From: Shewanella baltica
GTDB taxonomy: Bacteria; Pseudomonadota; Gammaproteobacteria; Enterobacterales; Shewanellaceae
Assembly (NCBI RefSeq): GCF_900456975.1
Contig: NZ_UGYM01000002.1
Coordinates: 682,001 to 746,000 of the forward strand
Direction: 5' to 3'
DNA: 64,000 nucleotides
The position numbers and the translations under genes were made by a program. This document shows positions 19,470 to 30,058 of the stretch, one piece after another. Positions within the stretch are counted from its first letter, which is position 1. The number at the start of each line of letters is the position of its first letter. Below the pieces are notes generated by a model. The model saw only the letters and a program-made list of their open reading frames with translations. It searched no databases and was not told the origin of the DNA.

Positions 19470-19670
19470 CTGACTATCCTTAGTCGATTTGTACCTCAGT
19501 ACAATTTATAGACGCAAGTCTAGGCTTTATCAAACGCTTTCTATTGTATGCTCAGTACGCTGCTGTCGTTGGAGTCTTGTTCACCATTTATTCAACATGA
19601 GCGCATGTTGCATAAAGTGGAGTGGATTACTTAACATCGAATGACTTGTGCTTAATGTGGTCGATGTGGC

Positions 19671-20147
19671 TTAAAGCGTCTTGATATCGGCAAATTCACC
19701 TTTGCACAGCTGGGCTAAGTCTGTGGCCGCTAAGCTTATCTCTAAACCGCGTTTGCCCGCGCTGACATAAATCCTATCGAAGCCTTGAGCGCTGGCATCA
19801 ATTATGGTCGGCAACTGTTTTTTCTGCGCTAGCGGACTAATGCCGCCTACCAGATAGCCTGAGGATTTTTGTGCTAGGTCAGCATCGGCCATTTGCAGTT
19901 TCTTTTGTTTTAAGCATTTAGCTACGGCTTTTAGATTAAGCTGATGATCGACGGGCACAAGCGCGACGGCAATTGGCGCATGGGCTTTGTCGATGGCGAC
20001 TAAAAGGGTTTTAAACACTTGTGCGGGTTCAAGCCCTAAGGTGTTGGCAGCTTCTTCGCCGTAGGCGGCGCAGTGTGGATCGTGGCTGTACTCTAGGATA
20101 TCAAACGCAATTTTGGCTTTTTTCGCCAATCGAACGGCCGGGGTCAT
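19671..20147 (-). CDS. ybaK: Cys-tRNA(Pro)/Cys-tRNA(Cys) deacylase YbaK
   Basis: Trans-editing enzyme that hydrolyses Cys mischarged on tRNA(Pro) by prolyl-tRNA synthetase. The 158-residue protein starts [18 protein letters not shown], very like E. coli YbaK, and carries the INS-domain segments [12 protein letters not shown] (catalytic Lys) and [17 protein letters not shown] 20147 is chosen because AAGGAG precedes it by 6 nt; a longer frame reaches GTG 20162. The Pro-related activity fits loosely with nearby proBA, but the intervening gene and opposite strand argue against an operon. Confidence 0.92.
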   Translation of the reverse strand: MTPAVRLAKKAKIAFDILEYSHDPHCAAYGEEAANTLGLEPAQVFKTLLVAIDKAHAPIAVALVPVDHQLNLKAVAKCLKQKKLQMADADLAQKSSGYLVGGISPLAQKKQLPTIIDASAQGFDRIYVSAGKRGLEISLAATDLAQLCKGEFADIKTL

Positions 20148-20337
20148 TCTATACTCCTTCACAAAATGGGTGATATTAGCGCTTAATTTAGATGTAAAAC
20201 GTTAGCCACTTCGGTTTTTACGTTCTTTAATTGGCTCATTACAGTGAGCCAAGCTTGTTTAAGGCGGCGACTCAGTGATGACTCAGCCATCATTCAACTC
20301 AACTATTTTCAATTATCACTCAGCTATCTCTCAACCA

Positions 20338-21264
20338 TCATTCAGCTAGCTTTGGCTTTGGGCTTATTTTGCTTTTACGCTCGGTATAACGGGGCCAAAG
20401 TTGTTGCAACATCATCCCTGACAGAATAAACGCCAGACCGAGATAGGTCGCCATCGCAATTGTTTCCTGCAAAATCCACGCGATAAAACCAATCGACATT
20501 ACAGGGGATAAAAACACCATAGTGCTGATGTTCGCGGTGCGAGTGGCGGTTTTCAGCGCCATTAACCAAAGCACGAAGGTAATGCCCATCTCGAACAAGC
20601 CCACATACATACCTGCAAATATCGCCTTAAGACTAAAGCTGGGTAGGGTATCTGTCAGCACTAAAGTGACGGCGATAAAAGGTAAGCCGATAAGAAAACT
20701 CAATAATAAACTCACCACGGGATCGCCTTGATCTTTGGTGTTGACGATCCAATATAGGCACCAGAGTAAGGTGCTGGTGAGGGCAAGGCCGATCCCGAGC
20801 GGGCTATCAAAACTAAAGCCGCTGATATCGCCGCCGGTGGCAATGATAAATACCCCAGTGTAGGCAATCAGCGCCGCAGCAATGTCGCTCTTACGCAAAT
20901 GTTGCTTTAACAAAGGCGCAGCCAGTAACGGCAGCAATACCGCCCAAGTGTAATTGAGTGACAAAGCTTGCTGCGCTGGTAGTAAGGAATACGCCTTAAA
21001 CAGCACCACATAGTAAAGGAAGGGATTGATGAGCCCTGTAACTAAATAAAATGCAGGGCGGCGCAAAAACTGTTGCTTGAGTAAGGAAAGCTTCTTTTGC
21101 CAAGCAAGGATTCCGCCAAGGGCAATAATCGACGTGAGCACGGCAACAAACACCAGTTGCAGTGGCGTGTAGTAACTCAAGGCAATCTTAAAGGCCGTGG
21201 CCACTGTAGACCAGAGGAAGACCGCCGCCATGCCATACACGTACGCTAAATTCGAAGACTTCAC
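20338..21264 (-). CDS. EamA/DMT-family transporter
   Basis: A 308-residue inner-membrane protein with about ten helices in two EamA repeats (about 8-140 and 150-290) and a basic C-terminal tail (RYTERKSKISPKPK). It is the second DMT transporter of the window. It resembles the EamA proteins with an N-terminal LAYVYGMAAVFLWSTVATAFK first helix. Substrate unknown; there is no neighbouring regulator to hint at it. Confidence 0.9.
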   Translation of the reverse strand: MKSSNLAYVYGMAAVFLWSTVATAFKIALSYYTPLQLVFVAVLTSIIALGGILAWQKKLSLLKQQFLRRPAFYLVTGLINPFLYYVVLFKAYSLLPAQQALSLNYTWAVLLPLLAAPLLKQHLRKSDIAAALIAYTGVFIIATGGDISGFSFDSPLGIGLALTSTLLWCLYWIVNTKDQGDPVVSLLLSFLIGLPFIAVTLVLTDTLPSFSLKAIFAGMYVGLFEMGITFVLWLMALKTATRTANISTMVFLSPVMSIGFIAWILQETIAMATYLGLAFILSGMMLQQLWPRYTERKSKISPKPKLAE

Positions 21265-21473
21265 TCTGCTACCTTACCTGGATAAACATCCGCCAAATGT
21301 GGGCAGATTGAATAACAGCTTGGGTTGATAAGCAAGACTATTTTATGTGCTTGGATATTTTATCCCGCGGCAGATGTGAGAAAGATAAATCAGAAAATTT
21401 TTTTGTTCGCCCTTGTAATTAAATTCCCTGTCCCAATATAGGTATCAAGGCAGAGAAGGTGGCCAACGATGGA

Positions 21474-21502
21474 CTTGATATTTCAACCATCTAGCCCCAT
21501 AT
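21474..21502 (+). promoter_or_regulatory. Sigma-32 heat-shock promoter of dnaK
   Basis: CTTGATA (21474-21480), a 14-bp spacer and CCCCATAT (21495-21502) closely match the RpoH consensus CTTGAAA-N13-15-CCCCATNT. It lies about 50 bp before the dnaK ATG, so heat-shock induction of dnaKJ is strongly expected. Confidence 0.92.
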
Positions 21503-21552
21503 CAAAACCAACTAAACAAATTTAGATTGAATGAAATTTTTCGGAGGACCTC

Positions 21553-23472
21553 ATGGGTAAAATTATTGGTATCGACTTAGGCACAACAAACTCTTGTGTA
21601 GCTGTCCTCGATGGTGGCAAAGCACGTGTGTTAGAAAACGCTGAAGGCGATCGCACAACCCCGTCAATCATCGCTTATACAGATGATGAGACCATTGTCG
21701 GTTCGCCAGCAAAACGTCAAGCTGTGACTAACCCGACTAACACATTCTTCGCGATTAAGCGTTTGATCGGTCGTCGCTTTAAAGATGACGAAGTCCAACG
21801 TGACGTGAACATCATGCCATTCAAAATCATTGCAGCCGACAACGGTGATGCATGGGTTGAATCGCGTGGCAACAAGATGGCTCCACCACAAGTTTCTGCA
21901 GAAATCTTGAAAAAGATGAAGAAAACCGCAGAAGACTTTTTAGGTGAAGAAGTAACAGAAGCGGTTATTACTGTTCCTGCTTACTTTAACGATTCACAAC
22001 GTCAAGCGACTAAAGATGCGGGTCGTATCGCAGGTCTTGATGTTAAACGTATTATCAACGAACCAACGGCAGCAGCATTAGCCTACGGTATTGATAAGAA
22101 ACAAGGCGACAACATTGTTGCGGTATACGATTTAGGTGGTGGTACATTCGATATCTCTATCATCGAAATCGACAGCAACGATGGCGACCAAACATTTGAA
22201 GTGTTGGCAACCAACGGTGACACCCACTTAGGTGGTGAAGACTTTGACAACCGTTTGATCAACTACTTAGCTGACGAATTCAAGAAAGAGCAAGGCTTAG
22301 ATCTGCGTAAAGATCCATTAGCAATGCAACGTCTGAAAGAAGCAGCAGAAAAAGCGAAAATTGAACTTTCAAGCACCAACCACACTGAAGTGAACCTGCC
22401 ATACATCACGGCAGACGCAACAGGTCCTAAGCATTTAGTGATTAAAATCACTCGTGCTAAATTGGAATCACTGGTTGAAGACTTGATTATCCGTACATTA
22501 GAGCCACTGAAAGTTGCCCTGGCTGATGCAGATTTATCTGTAACAGACATCAACGAAGTGATTCTAGTGGGTGGTCAAACACGTATGCCTAAGGTTCAAG
22601 AAGCAGTGACAAACTTCTTCGGCAAAGAACCTCGTAAAGACGTGAACCCAGACGAAGCGGTAGCCGTAGGTGCTGCAATTCAAGCGGGTGTTCTGTCAGG
22701 CGACGTGAAAGACGTATTACTGTTAGACGTAACACCACTGTCTCTTGGTATCGAAACCATGGGCAGCGTGATGACTAAGTTGATTGAGAAAAACACTACT
22801 ATTCCTACTAAGGCGCAGCAAGTGTTCTCAACAGCCGATGACAACCAAAGTGCAGTGACCATTCACGTACTGCAAGGTGAGCGTAAGCAAGCGAGCGCGA
22901 ACAAGTCATTAGGTCAGTTCAACTTAGACGGTATTGAGCCAGCACAACGTGGCCAGCCACAAATTGAAGTGATGTTCGACATCGATGCCGACGGTATTCT
23001 GCATGTGTCTGCTACAGACAAGAAAACCGGCAAGAAACAAAACATCACCATCAAAGCATCTTCTGGCTTAAGCGAAGAAGAAGTGGCGCAAATGGTACGT
23101 GATGCCGAAGCTCACGCAGATGAAGACAAGAAGTTTGAAGAGTTAGTGCAATCACGCAACCAAGCTGACGGCTTAGTTCACGCAACTAAGAAACAAGTTG
23201 AAGAAGCGGGCGATGCACTGCCAAGCGAAGATAAAGAGAAAATCCAAGCTGCGATGGATGCTGTTGACACTGCTATCAAAGGCAATGACAAAGAAGCCAT
23301 TGAAAAGGCAACTCAAGAACTGATCGAAGCATCTGCTAAGCTGATGGAAATCGCTCAAGCTAAGTCTCAAGCTCAAGGCGGCGACAATGCCGACGCGGGC
23401 AAACAGGCTAACGCTACTGCCGATGACGTTGTCGATGCTGAATTCGAAGAAGTGAAAGACGACAAGAAATAA
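21553..23472 (+). CDS. dnaK: Hsp70 chaperone DnaK
   Basis: Cytosolic ATP-dependent chaperone, 639 residues (E. coli 638). The nucleotide-binding domain shows [30 protein letters not shown] and [13 protein letters not shown]; the substrate-binding domain (about 390-505), helical lid and disordered acidic tail ending in [10 protein letters not shown] follow. It works with DnaJ (encoded next) and GrpE to fold proteins and to control sigma-32. GGAGG precedes the ATG. Codon use is strongly biased, as expected for a highly expressed gene. Confidence 0.99.
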   Translation: MGKIIGIDLGTTNSCVAVLDGGKARVLENAEGDRTTPSIIAYTDDETIVGSPAKRQAVTNPTNTFFAIKRLIGRRFKDDEVQRDVNIMPFKIIAADNGDAWVESRGNKMAPPQVSAEILKKMKKTAEDFLGEEVTEAVITVPAYFNDSQRQATKDAGRIAGLDVKRIINEPTAAALAYGIDKKQGDNIVAVYDLGGGTFDISIIEIDSNDGDQTFEVLATNGDTHLGGEDFDNRLINYLADEFKKEQGLDLRKDPLAMQRLKEAAEKAKIELSSTNHTEVNLPYITADATGPKHLVIKITRAKLESLVEDLIIRTLEPLKVALADADLSVTDINEVILVGGQTRMPKVQEAVTNFFGKEPRKDVNPDEAVAVGAAIQAGVLSGDVKDVLLLDVTPLSLGIETMGSVMTKLIEKNTTIPTKAQQVFSTADDNQSAVTIHVLQGERKQASANKSLGQFNLDGIEPAQRGQPQIEVMFDIDADGILHVSATDKKTGKKQNITIKASSGLSEEEVAQMVRDAEAHADEDKKFEELVQSRNQADGLVHATKKQVEEAGDALPSEDKEKIQAAMDAVDTAIKGNDKEAIEKATQELIEASAKLMEIAQAKSQAQGGDNADAGKQANATADDVVDAEFEEVKDDKK

Positions 23473-23521
23473 TGACTTGTTTTCAATCAAATAGATTGAT
23501 TTCAAAGCGTTAATTTCTAGG

Positions 23522-23555
23522 CGGGCGTTACGGGGCAACCCTAACGCCCGTTTGT
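23522..23555 (+). terminator. Partial terminator/attenuator between dnaK and dnaJ
   Basis: A 9-bp stem CGGGCGTTA/TAACGCCCG with an inner GGG/CCC pairing is followed by TTTGTT. Lying between dnaK and dnaJ with no obvious second promoter, it probably lowers dnaJ expression relative to dnaK or stabilises the dnaK mRNA end. Confidence 0.7.
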
Positions 23556-23582
23556 TCAACACCAGCTGAGAAGCATGAGATT

Positions 23583-24716
23583 ATGTCAAAGCGAGATTAT
23601 TACGAAGTATTAGGTGTCAGTCGTGACACTAGCGAACGTGAAATTAAAAAGGCCTACAAACGTCTGGCCATGAAATTTCACCCAGATCGCAACCCAGGCG
23701 ACAAAACCGCAGAAGCTAACTTTAAAGAAATTAAAGAAGCCTATGAGATCCTAACCGACGCCGACAAAAAAGCGGCCTACGACCAATTTGGTCATGCGGG
23801 TGTGGATCCTAATCGCGGTGGCGGTGGTTACGGTGGTGGTCAAGGCGATTTCGGCGATATTTTCGGTGATGTCTTTGGCGATATTTTCGGCGGTGGACGT
23901 CGTGGCGGTCAACGCCAAGCGGCCCGCGGCTCAGATTTACGTTACAACCTAGAGTTATCACTGGAAGAAGCCGTTAAAGGCTTAACCAAAGAACTGCGTA
24001 TTCCAACACTGGCGACTTGCGATCTGTGTGAAGGCAGCGGCGCGAAAAAAGGCACCTCTGCAACCACCTGTGGCACCTGTCATGGCCAAGGCCAAGTGCA
24101 AATGCGCCAAGGTTTCTTTGCGGTGCAACAGCCTTGTCCAACCTGTCATGGCCGCGGCAAGATCATCAAAGATCCTTGCACTAAGTGTCATGGCGATGGC
24201 CGTGTTGAAAAGAGCAAAACCTTATCGGTTAAGATCCCTGCCGGCGTTGATACGGGCGACCGTATTCGTTTAGCGGGTGAAGGCGAAGCGGGTGAGTTTG
24301 GCGCGCCAGCAGGGGATTTATACGTTCAGGTCAGTGTGCGTGAGCATGCGATTTTTGTCCGTGATGGCAACAACCTTTACTGCGAAGTGCCGATATCCTT
24401 CAGTAAAGCGGCCCTAGGCGGTGAGATTGAAGTGCCAACACTGGATGGTAAAGTCAGCCTGAAGATCCCAGCCGAAACGCAAACGGGTCGTATGTTCCGT
24501 TTACGTGGCAAAGGCGTCAAGTCGGTTCGCAGCCATGCGGTAGGCGACTTGCTCTGCAAAGTGGTTATGGAAACCCCAGTTAACTTAAACGATCGTCAAA
24601 AAGAACTGTTACGCGAATTTGAAGCCACCTTAACCGGTGAGTCAAAGAAGCACAGCCCAAAGGCTGAGGGCTTTTTCGATGGCGTGAAAAAGTTCTTTCA
24701 AGATCTGAATAGCTAA
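23583..24716 (+). CDS. dnaJ: Hsp40 co-chaperone DnaJ
   Basis: Stimulates DnaK ATPase and delivers clients. The 377-residue protein (E. coli 376) has the J-domain with the HPD triad in [10 protein letters not shown], a Gly/Phe-rich linker (about 75-115), four zinc-finger repeats ([32 protein letters not shown]) and the C-terminal client domains. It is the second gene of the dnaKJ heat-shock operon, 110 bp after dnaK. Confidence 0.98.
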   Translation: MSKRDYYEVLGVSRDTSEREIKKAYKRLAMKFHPDRNPGDKTAEANFKEIKEAYEILTDADKKAAYDQFGHAGVDPNRGGGGYGGGQGDFGDIFGDVFGDIFGGGRRGGQRQAARGSDLRYNLELSLEEAVKGLTKELRIPTLATCDLCEGSGAKKGTSATTCGTCHGQGQVQMRQGFFAVQQPCPTCHGRGKIIKDPCTKCHGDGRVEKSKTLSVKIPAGVDTGDRIRLAGEGEAGEFGAPAGDLYVQVSVREHAIFVRDGNNLYCEVPISFSKAALGGEIEVPTLDGKVSLKIPAETQTGRMFRLRGKGVKSVRSHAVGDLLCKVVMETPVNLNDRQKELLREFEATLTGESKKHSPKAEGFFDGVKKFFQDLNS

Positions 24717-24763
24717 CTTGGTTTGATAGCGCTGCTGTTATGTTAGCAGCGCGCTAGATGAAT

Positions 24764-24800
24764 AAAGTCCCGCAGTGTTTAACACCGCGGGGCTTTTTTA
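24764..24800 (+). terminator. Intrinsic terminator of dnaKJ
   Basis: AAAGTCCCGC pairs with GCGGGGCTTT, with an inner GTGTT/AACAC stem, then a T run. A separate hairpin without a T tract (GCGCTGCT/AGCAGCGC) lies at 24729-24752. Confidence 0.85.
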
Positions 24801-24920
24801 TATTTAAATTTTAGCAAATCCATTTTGATGGAGTTTTCACCATGAATATGGCTTTGACTCTGCGCTAGTAGGGCTTAAACATCAGATTAGTTTTCTATTT
24901 CTAAAAGAAAGGTCAAAGTC

Positions 24921-25149
24921 GTGGGGCTTCACCCCACACCCGACCAAGGAGGACTGCTCGTCCTATCCTCCTTGGATGCTCCAAGACGCCCCCAACGGAG
25001 TTGAAAGCTCCTTGTGCTCATTGCCAAATTTGCTATCGCTTCCGAAGGATGCGTCCCTGCACCTGCGAAAGCTAGCTTGCCATCCATGGCAAGACTCACG
25101 CAATTTGCCTATTCGCCCTGCGGCAACTCCGAGGGGATGGTGTATTCCT
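24921..25149 (+). repeat. Intergenic repeat, copy A (inverted partner at 26351-26591)
   Basis: About 230 bp sharing strong similarity, in opposite orientation, with 26351-26591. The core 25066-25109 is identical over 44 bp to the complement of 26389-26432, and the outer end GTGGGGCTTCAC is also shared. The core contains a palindromic TTGCCATCCATGGCAA. No gene inside is credible. The two copies bracket the DUF2971 gene. Confidence 0.85.
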
Positions 25150-25250
25150 TTGGATTTGGTGTTATTGGGAAATAATTAAGACATAAAAGTTATGCCTGTC
25201 CGATTTTTTCTTGACTCTACGCAACCAAGATATTATTGAAAAATTTTACT

Positions 25251-26198
25251 TTATCTGTAAGGTGTAATTTGGTGAGCACAATACGAAAATGCTTTATATT
25301 TATCAGGGTACTCTTGAGCTAGAACTTTGGCATAATATTCAAGTTTGTGACATCCTTCTCCATCTTCCTCCTCATAGTCCACATGGTAATCTAATAAATA
25401 CTCGATTGTTTCATTAGTGTTTGGATCGCATTTTGAACCTAGGATTATTAATTCATATTCATCAATGAAAAAGCTTTTACCAATCTCTAATTCGTAGTAA
25501 GGAATTAAAGATATGTCAGTAACCCTAATTTTTACATCTTTTTTTGGGACTATTGATATAGCTCTCTCTTCTTGCTCATATGAAAAGTCAGGATGTTTCC
25601 ATGAAGCGATTTTTTTTATTAACTTGATATATTCTGATTTTTCATTATGTGTAATGGATTTAATGCTTTTTGGTTTGAATTCGGAGTTTTCTATGTCAAT
25701 AAAATATTTTTCAAAATCTAAAATTATTTGTTCAACGAAAAGATCTATATCTTTATAAGAACATTCAATTAGTTCTGTAATAAATGGTTTGTTAAAAGCA
25801 TCCTCATAGATCGAACTATTTAATGGTGGAAATGTCTCCCAATTTGCTTGAGCTCTGTTATCCCATGAACTTCTATTAAATCCTATGCAAGCGCCTTTGC
25901 AATTATCTGAGTATAGTCGCCATTGTGCTAGGGAGTCATAGTTATTGGAGAAGCTACATATTCCTAGAGAGTAATCTCGACTAAAGTTCCTAAAATTAAG
26001 ATGCATTTCTATTGATGATTTTATATAATCTCGTTCTTTAAGTTTCTTAATAAGAATGTTGTAAGCTTTTGATATTTCGTCTTTGTCATTCAAAAATCTA
26101 TAGTCGGTAAACCAAAGTTTGTTATCCCCAATAATTCCTTTTAATCCATTCATTGTAGTAAAGTGGTATAGCCTATTATTTTTTTCATTTGAATGCAT
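25251..26198 (-). CDS. DUF2971-family protein
   Basis: A 315-residue cytosolic protein whose N-terminus (LYHFTTMNGLKGIIGDNKLW followed by FTDYRFLNDKDE) is the classic DUF2971 signature. Later segments SFSNNYDSLAQWRLYSDNCKG and FSYEQEERAI are also typical. The biochemical activity of this family is not established to my knowledge; members often occur on genomic islands and near defence genes. The gene is clearly more AT-rich than its neighbours and lies between two inverted copies of an intergenic repeat, which points to acquisition between the dnaKJ operon and the next core genes. Confidence 0.85.
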   Translation of the reverse strand: MHSNEKNNRLYHFTTMNGLKGIIGDNKLWFTDYRFLNDKDEISKAYNILIKKLKERDYIKSSIEMHLNFRNFSRDYSLGICSFSNNYDSLAQWRLYSDNCKGACIGFNRSSWDNRAQANWETFPPLNSSIYEDAFNKPFITELIECSYKDIDLFVEQIILDFEKYFIDIENSEFKPKSIKSITHNEKSEYIKLIKKIASWKHPDFSYEQEERAISIVPKKDVKIRVTDISLIPYYELEIGKSFFIDEYELIILGSKCDPNTNETIEYLLDYHVDYEEEDGEGCHKLEYYAKVLAQEYPDKYKAFSYCAHQITPYR

Positions 26199-26350
26199 GT
26201 GATTAGACCTTATCTTTTTTCAGTTATTTGTAATTTATTATTCATCTTATAGTTAAAGTTAAAACATTCGCAACGGAAATGTGGCGGAAAGATTGGGGCA
26301 GGCTTGAGTTCTATGTCTTAATAATTTTACGATAAAGTCAGAGTCTAAGA

Positions 26351-26591
26351 AATACATCATCCCCTTCGGAGTCGCCGCGGGGCGAATTGGCAAATTGCGT
26401 GAGTCTTGCCATGGATGGCAAGCTAGCTTTCGAGGGGAAGGGACGCTCCATCGGAAGCGTCAGCAAATTTGCCGATGAGCACAAGGAGCTTTCGACTCTG
26501 CAGAGGGGCGGCAAGGGAGATCCGAGAGGGGATTGCTGTTGATCCCCTCTTGGTCGATTCTCTAATAAAAAATCAGGGTGTGAAGCCCCAC
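26351..26591 (-). repeat. Intergenic repeat, copy B (inverted partner at 24921-25149)
   Basis: Second copy of the repeat, about 240 bp, inverted relative to copy A. It shares the exact 44-bp core (26389-26432) and the flanking modules, with scattered substitutions and a small insertion near the outer end. It contains a GGGGAT/ATCCCCTC hairpin near 26530-26556. The 110-codon frame on the minus strand through it is an artefact of the repeat. Confidence 0.85.
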
Positions 26592-26686
26592 AACGTTGAT
26601 TTTGATTTCGATTCGAAAATTCAAACGAAGTTTGGAAATGGGGTATGCGTGAGCCATCAATGATAATCAATGGCTCTTTTGAGAGG

Positions 26687-26965
26687 TTACTCTTCTGGAA
26701 CAGTAAATGCGGCTTCGGCTTTCTCTAACTCTTGCTCGGTTTTAAGCTGAAACGCTTGCTGCTTTTTAAGCTTGGCTTCTTCTTCAAGTGCCGCTTCTCT
26801 TTGTTTAAATTCGTGTCTCTCTGGTTTAGTCAGAAACTTAAACGCGAGCTTGTTGCCTAGCACGTAGGCGACGACGTCTTCGCCCTTTGTGCGGCGTTCA
26901 TCGACGCGTTGTGAAAAACGGGCGTTATCGCGGGCTTTACGTTCTTCGGCATTTAACTTACTCAT
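26687..26965 (-). CDS. Small charged coiled-coil protein, unknown function
   Basis: A 92-residue, strongly charged protein predicted to be largely helical; the C-terminal half (ERHEFKQREAALEEEAKLKK onward) looks like a coiled coil. GAGGAG lies 7 nt before the ATG on the minus strand. I do not recognise a named family. It is probably a conserved hypothetical of Shewanella. Confidence 0.72.
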   Translation of the reverse strand: MSKLNAEERKARDNARFSQRVDERRTKGEDVVAYVLGNKLAFKFLTKPERHEFKQREAALEEEAKLKKQQAFQLKTEQELEKAEAAFTVPEE

Positions 26966-27284
26966 AATCTGTTCTCCTCATTTAGTTAATCACGGTAGTG
27001 TTCCACTACGTTCAGTTAAACAAATGAGTTGTGTTGCACATTCATAAAGCTGATTGGGCGGGATTCTACCATAAGCTGGCATTAAATCTGCGCGGTAAAA
27101 TGCGCCAATCCAAAACAGAATGTTATTGGTGCACTTTATATTAAAACTTGCTTTATTCTTGCTCATGGTCCGAGTAAATCAGGCCTGTGCATTTTACTGT
27201 GGTTTGACTATCTTAGGTTATGCTAAAACAGTTTATGGTCCATTGGGGGGTGATTTTCGATAACAAACCAAGGGCAGGGAAGTC

Positions 27285-27848
27285 ATGGGGAAAATAACGG
27301 TGAATGATTTACTCTTAAGCGACTTGCTGGCAAAGCTGGCGTCAAGGTTTGCGGCAAATAGGTTGCACCATCAAGGGATTTCGTGGCCTGAGGTTGAGGC
27401 CAGTATTTTGCAAAGTGATACGCAAATCCAAAATGCGCTGCATTGGATGGAACACACAGGTGGCGAGCCTGATGTGGTGGGGATTGATGCGAATACGGGC
27501 AAATTTATTTTTGTTGATTGCGCGGCGCAAAGCCCTGCGGAACGGCGCAGTCTTTGTTATGACAAAGCAGCGCTCGAGGCGCGCAAGAAAAATAAACCCG
27601 TCGGCAGTGCACTGGAACTGGCGGTGCAAATGGGTGTACAAATGCTGACCGAGGCGCAATATCGTGAGTTACAAACCTTAGGCGAGTTTGATACTAAAAC
27701 CTCAAGTTGGGTAGACACGCCAAAAGATATCAGGGCTCAAGGCGGGGCTATTTTCTGTGATCGACGTTATGGCAAAGTGTTTACTTATCATAATGGTGCA
27801 GACTCTTATTATGCTGTGCGGGGTTTTCGGACTCGATTATTAGTTTAG
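27285..27848 (+). CDS. DUF4256-family protein
   Basis: A 187-residue cytosolic protein matching DUF4256: GGEPDVVGIDANTGKFIFVD, SPAERRSLCYDKAALEARK, GEFDTKTSSWVDTPKDIR and GGAIFCDRRYGKVFTYHNGA are its conserved blocks. The function of the family is unknown. It has its own start with AGGGAAG upstream and no operon partner. Confidence 0.88.
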   Translation: MGKITVNDLLLSDLLAKLASRFAANRLHHQGISWPEVEASILQSDTQIQNALHWMEHTGGEPDVVGIDANTGKFIFVDCAAQSPAERRSLCYDKAALEARKKNKPVGSALELAVQMGVQMLTEAQYRELQTLGEFDTKTSSWVDTPKDIRAQGGAIFCDRRYGKVFTYHNGADSYYAVRGFRTRLLV

Positions 27849-28004
27849 TGCTTGCACGAGCAAATCTTAGCGAGATAAATGAATCAGTGAAATGAGTGAG
27901 TCAAAAGGGACTGCTAACTTTGATCTCGATTGATACAAGCAATATTGGTAATCCCACTCGACTCTGCGTAAACTTTCGCTCCCATGTTTTGATCCGGTGC
28001 TGTG

Positions 28005-29336
28005 ATGACTTTTCCCGAGCTTTCTTCTTCCCCTGAGTCGTTAACTTTTGCTGAGCTTGGCTTAAATTCGGCTTTACTTAAGGCTTTGCCTGCAAGTCTT
28101 AAACATCCGACAAAGGTGCAGCAATTGGCGATTCCGGCCATTCTTGCGGGACGGGATTTGTTAGCCTTAGCACAAACCGGTAGCGGGAAAACCTTAGCTT
28201 TTGGTTTGCCACTCCTACAACAAATTTTGTTGCAACAGCAAACACAGTTACAGGGCACTAAGTCTGTACAACCCCTAAATGCGCTGGCGTTAGTGCTGGT
28301 GCCTACACGGGAATTAGCGCTGCAAGTGACTGAGGTGCTGCAAACAGTGGCGAGTCAGTTATCGGCTTCATTGAAGATTCAGCTTCTGTGTGGCGGCGTC
28401 CCCTTGGAAGACCAATTAGCCGAACTTGCAGCCAAGCCGCAGGTGTTAGTGGCAACCCCTGGGCGTTTACTGGATTTATGTAAACAGTCCCACATCAGCC
28501 TCGATTCGATAAAACATCTTGTGCTGGATGAAGCTGACCGCCTGCTGGAAATGGGGTTTTGGCCTGATGTGCAAAAGCTGATGGCGTTTATGCCTAAGCT
28601 TAAGCAAACCTCGTTGTTTTCCGCCACCTTGCCCGAGGCGTTGGATACATTGGCGGGCAAGCTGCTGGTGAATGAGCCGTTACGGGTCGAAGCCCACAAG
28701 GTGAATTCAGTGGCTGGTGAAATCGAAGAACAACTCTATTTAGTCAACAAGGGCAGTAAAGCGCAGGTATTGATTGCGCTGTTAAAACAGTATCAATGGC
28801 CGCAGGTGCTGGTGTTTATCAGCGCCCGTGATGATGCCGATGCCGTCGCTAAACGGCTCGCCAAAGCGGGGATGAAAGTCGCCGCGCTGCACGGTGAAAA
28901 AGATCAAACCGTGCGCAGCCAAACCTTGGCCGACTTTAAAGCTAATCGGATTCAAGTATTAGTGGCGACTGACTTGATGGCGCGTGGCATTCATGTCGAT
29001 GCCTTGCCTGTGGTCATCAATTTGGATTTACCCATGAGTGCGCCTGTGTACGTGCACCGCATTGGCCGCACCGCCCGCGCTGGCGAAAAAGGGCTGGCGA
29101 TTTCCCTCGTGTGCCACGGTGAAATGGCCACCTTAACGGCAATTCGCAGCTTGACCGCGCGGGAGTTACCGCTGGCATTATTGGCTGACTTTCCGGTAAC
29201 GGATAAGCCGAGTGAAAATACCAGTGATGGCGCCACAGAGAGTAAAGTTGAGCGTAAGCGACCACCACGTGATAAACAGGCGAATCGCCGTAGCATCAAT
29301 AAGCATAGCGCCAAAGAGTTTAAAGGTAAGCGCTGA
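28005..29336 (+). CDS. DEAD-box ATP-dependent RNA helicase
   Basis: A 443-residue helicase with all core motifs: Q-motif region FAELGLNSALLKALPASLKH, Walker A AQTGSGKT, motif Ib TPGRLLDLCK, DEAD in VLDEADRLLEMGF, SAT in LFSATLPE, and HRIGRTARAGEKG. A basic C-terminal tail (KRPPRDKQANRRSINKHSAK) suggests RNA binding. It is of the RhlE-like type, acting in ribosome assembly or RNA turnover; the exact subgroup is uncertain. An in-frame GTG directly precedes the ATG. Confidence 0.93.
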   Translation: MTFPELSSSPESLTFAELGLNSALLKALPASLKHPTKVQQLAIPAILAGRDLLALAQTGSGKTLAFGLPLLQQILLQQQTQLQGTKSVQPLNALALVLVPTRELALQVTEVLQTVASQLSASLKIQLLCGGVPLEDQLAELAAKPQVLVATPGRLLDLCKQSHISLDSIKHLVLDEADRLLEMGFWPDVQKLMAFMPKLKQTSLFSATLPEALDTLAGKLLVNEPLRVEAHKVNSVAGEIEEQLYLVNKGSKAQVLIALLKQYQWPQVLVFISARDDADAVAKRLAKAGMKVAALHGEKDQTVRSQTLADFKANRIQVLVATDLMARGIHVDALPVVINLDLPMSAPVYVHRIGRTARAGEKGLAISLVCHGEMATLTAIRSLTARELPLALLADFPVTDKPSENTSDGATESKVERKRPPRDKQANRRSINKHSAKEFKGKR

Positions 29337-29474
29337 GTTTGAAGCTATCCATAGCGTTCAAGCTTGGCGTGCTGCTATCACTAAACCGATAACAGAATAA
29401 AGCGCATTGGCTGCTGTTAACGCTTTCGCTCTGGGTGTAACTTAGTGACTTATTGACATTAAGGGAGCTAAGTT

Positions 29475-30058
29475 ATGGCATCGACATTGGCGTTAAGCAA
29501 AGCACTTCATAAAGTGGTGAATAACGGTTTAACGACTGAGCACTTTGTACTTAGGCCATTCCAGCGAGCGGATCTTGAGGCTTTACCGCCTATCGAGCCG
29601 ACACTAAGGTCGCCCAATATCAAAGCTGGACGGATTACCTCTATAGCGATGCAGTCGCGCTGTTCGATAATATGGATTACGCACAATTTGGTGCGGCGGA
29701 TACATGGTTTCAACTTGCGATTGTCACTGCCGCGTCGGGAGCGATACCGACCGCGCTCGTTGGCGATCTGGCGCTGCACTTTATTGATGAGCAGCAGGTG
29801 GAAATCGGCTTTACGATTGCGCCTGAGCATCAAGGTAAACATGTCGCTTTTGAGGCCGTCAGCGCATTACTGGATTACCTCTTCATTGAATTACATAAGC
29901 ATCGCGTTATTGCGATCACAGACGCACAAAATCTTGCCAGCTGTCGCTTACTCGAAAAACTCCATTTTAGGCGTGAAGCCCATTATGTGAAAAACATCTT
30001 CTTTAAGGGCGCGTGGGGCGATGAGTATCTCTACGCCTTGTTGAAAGAAGAGTATTAA
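29475..30058 (+). pseudogene. GNAT acetyltransferase (RimJ/RimL-like) with a frameshift
   Basis: Two overlapping frames together make one GNAT protein of about 194 residues. The first encodes the N-terminal strand (TTEHFVLRPFQRADLEAL) and then loses similarity. The second resumes with AYRADTKVAQYQSW and continues through LVGDLALHFIDEQQVEIGFT, APEHQGKHVAFEAVSALLDY and ASCRLLEKLHFRRE, covering the acetyl-CoA site and the C-terminus. The switch is near 29583-29600 and fits a net loss of one base. GGGAG precedes the ATG, and the downstream half starts at an internal ATG 29672 with no ribosome-binding site. It is either a recent pseudogene or a sequencing error. Confidence 0.8.

Noticed and set aside
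26338..26670. 110-codon frame on the minus strand
   Set aside because: It runs through copy B of the intergenic repeat. Such frames recur wherever the repeat occurs and are not genes.
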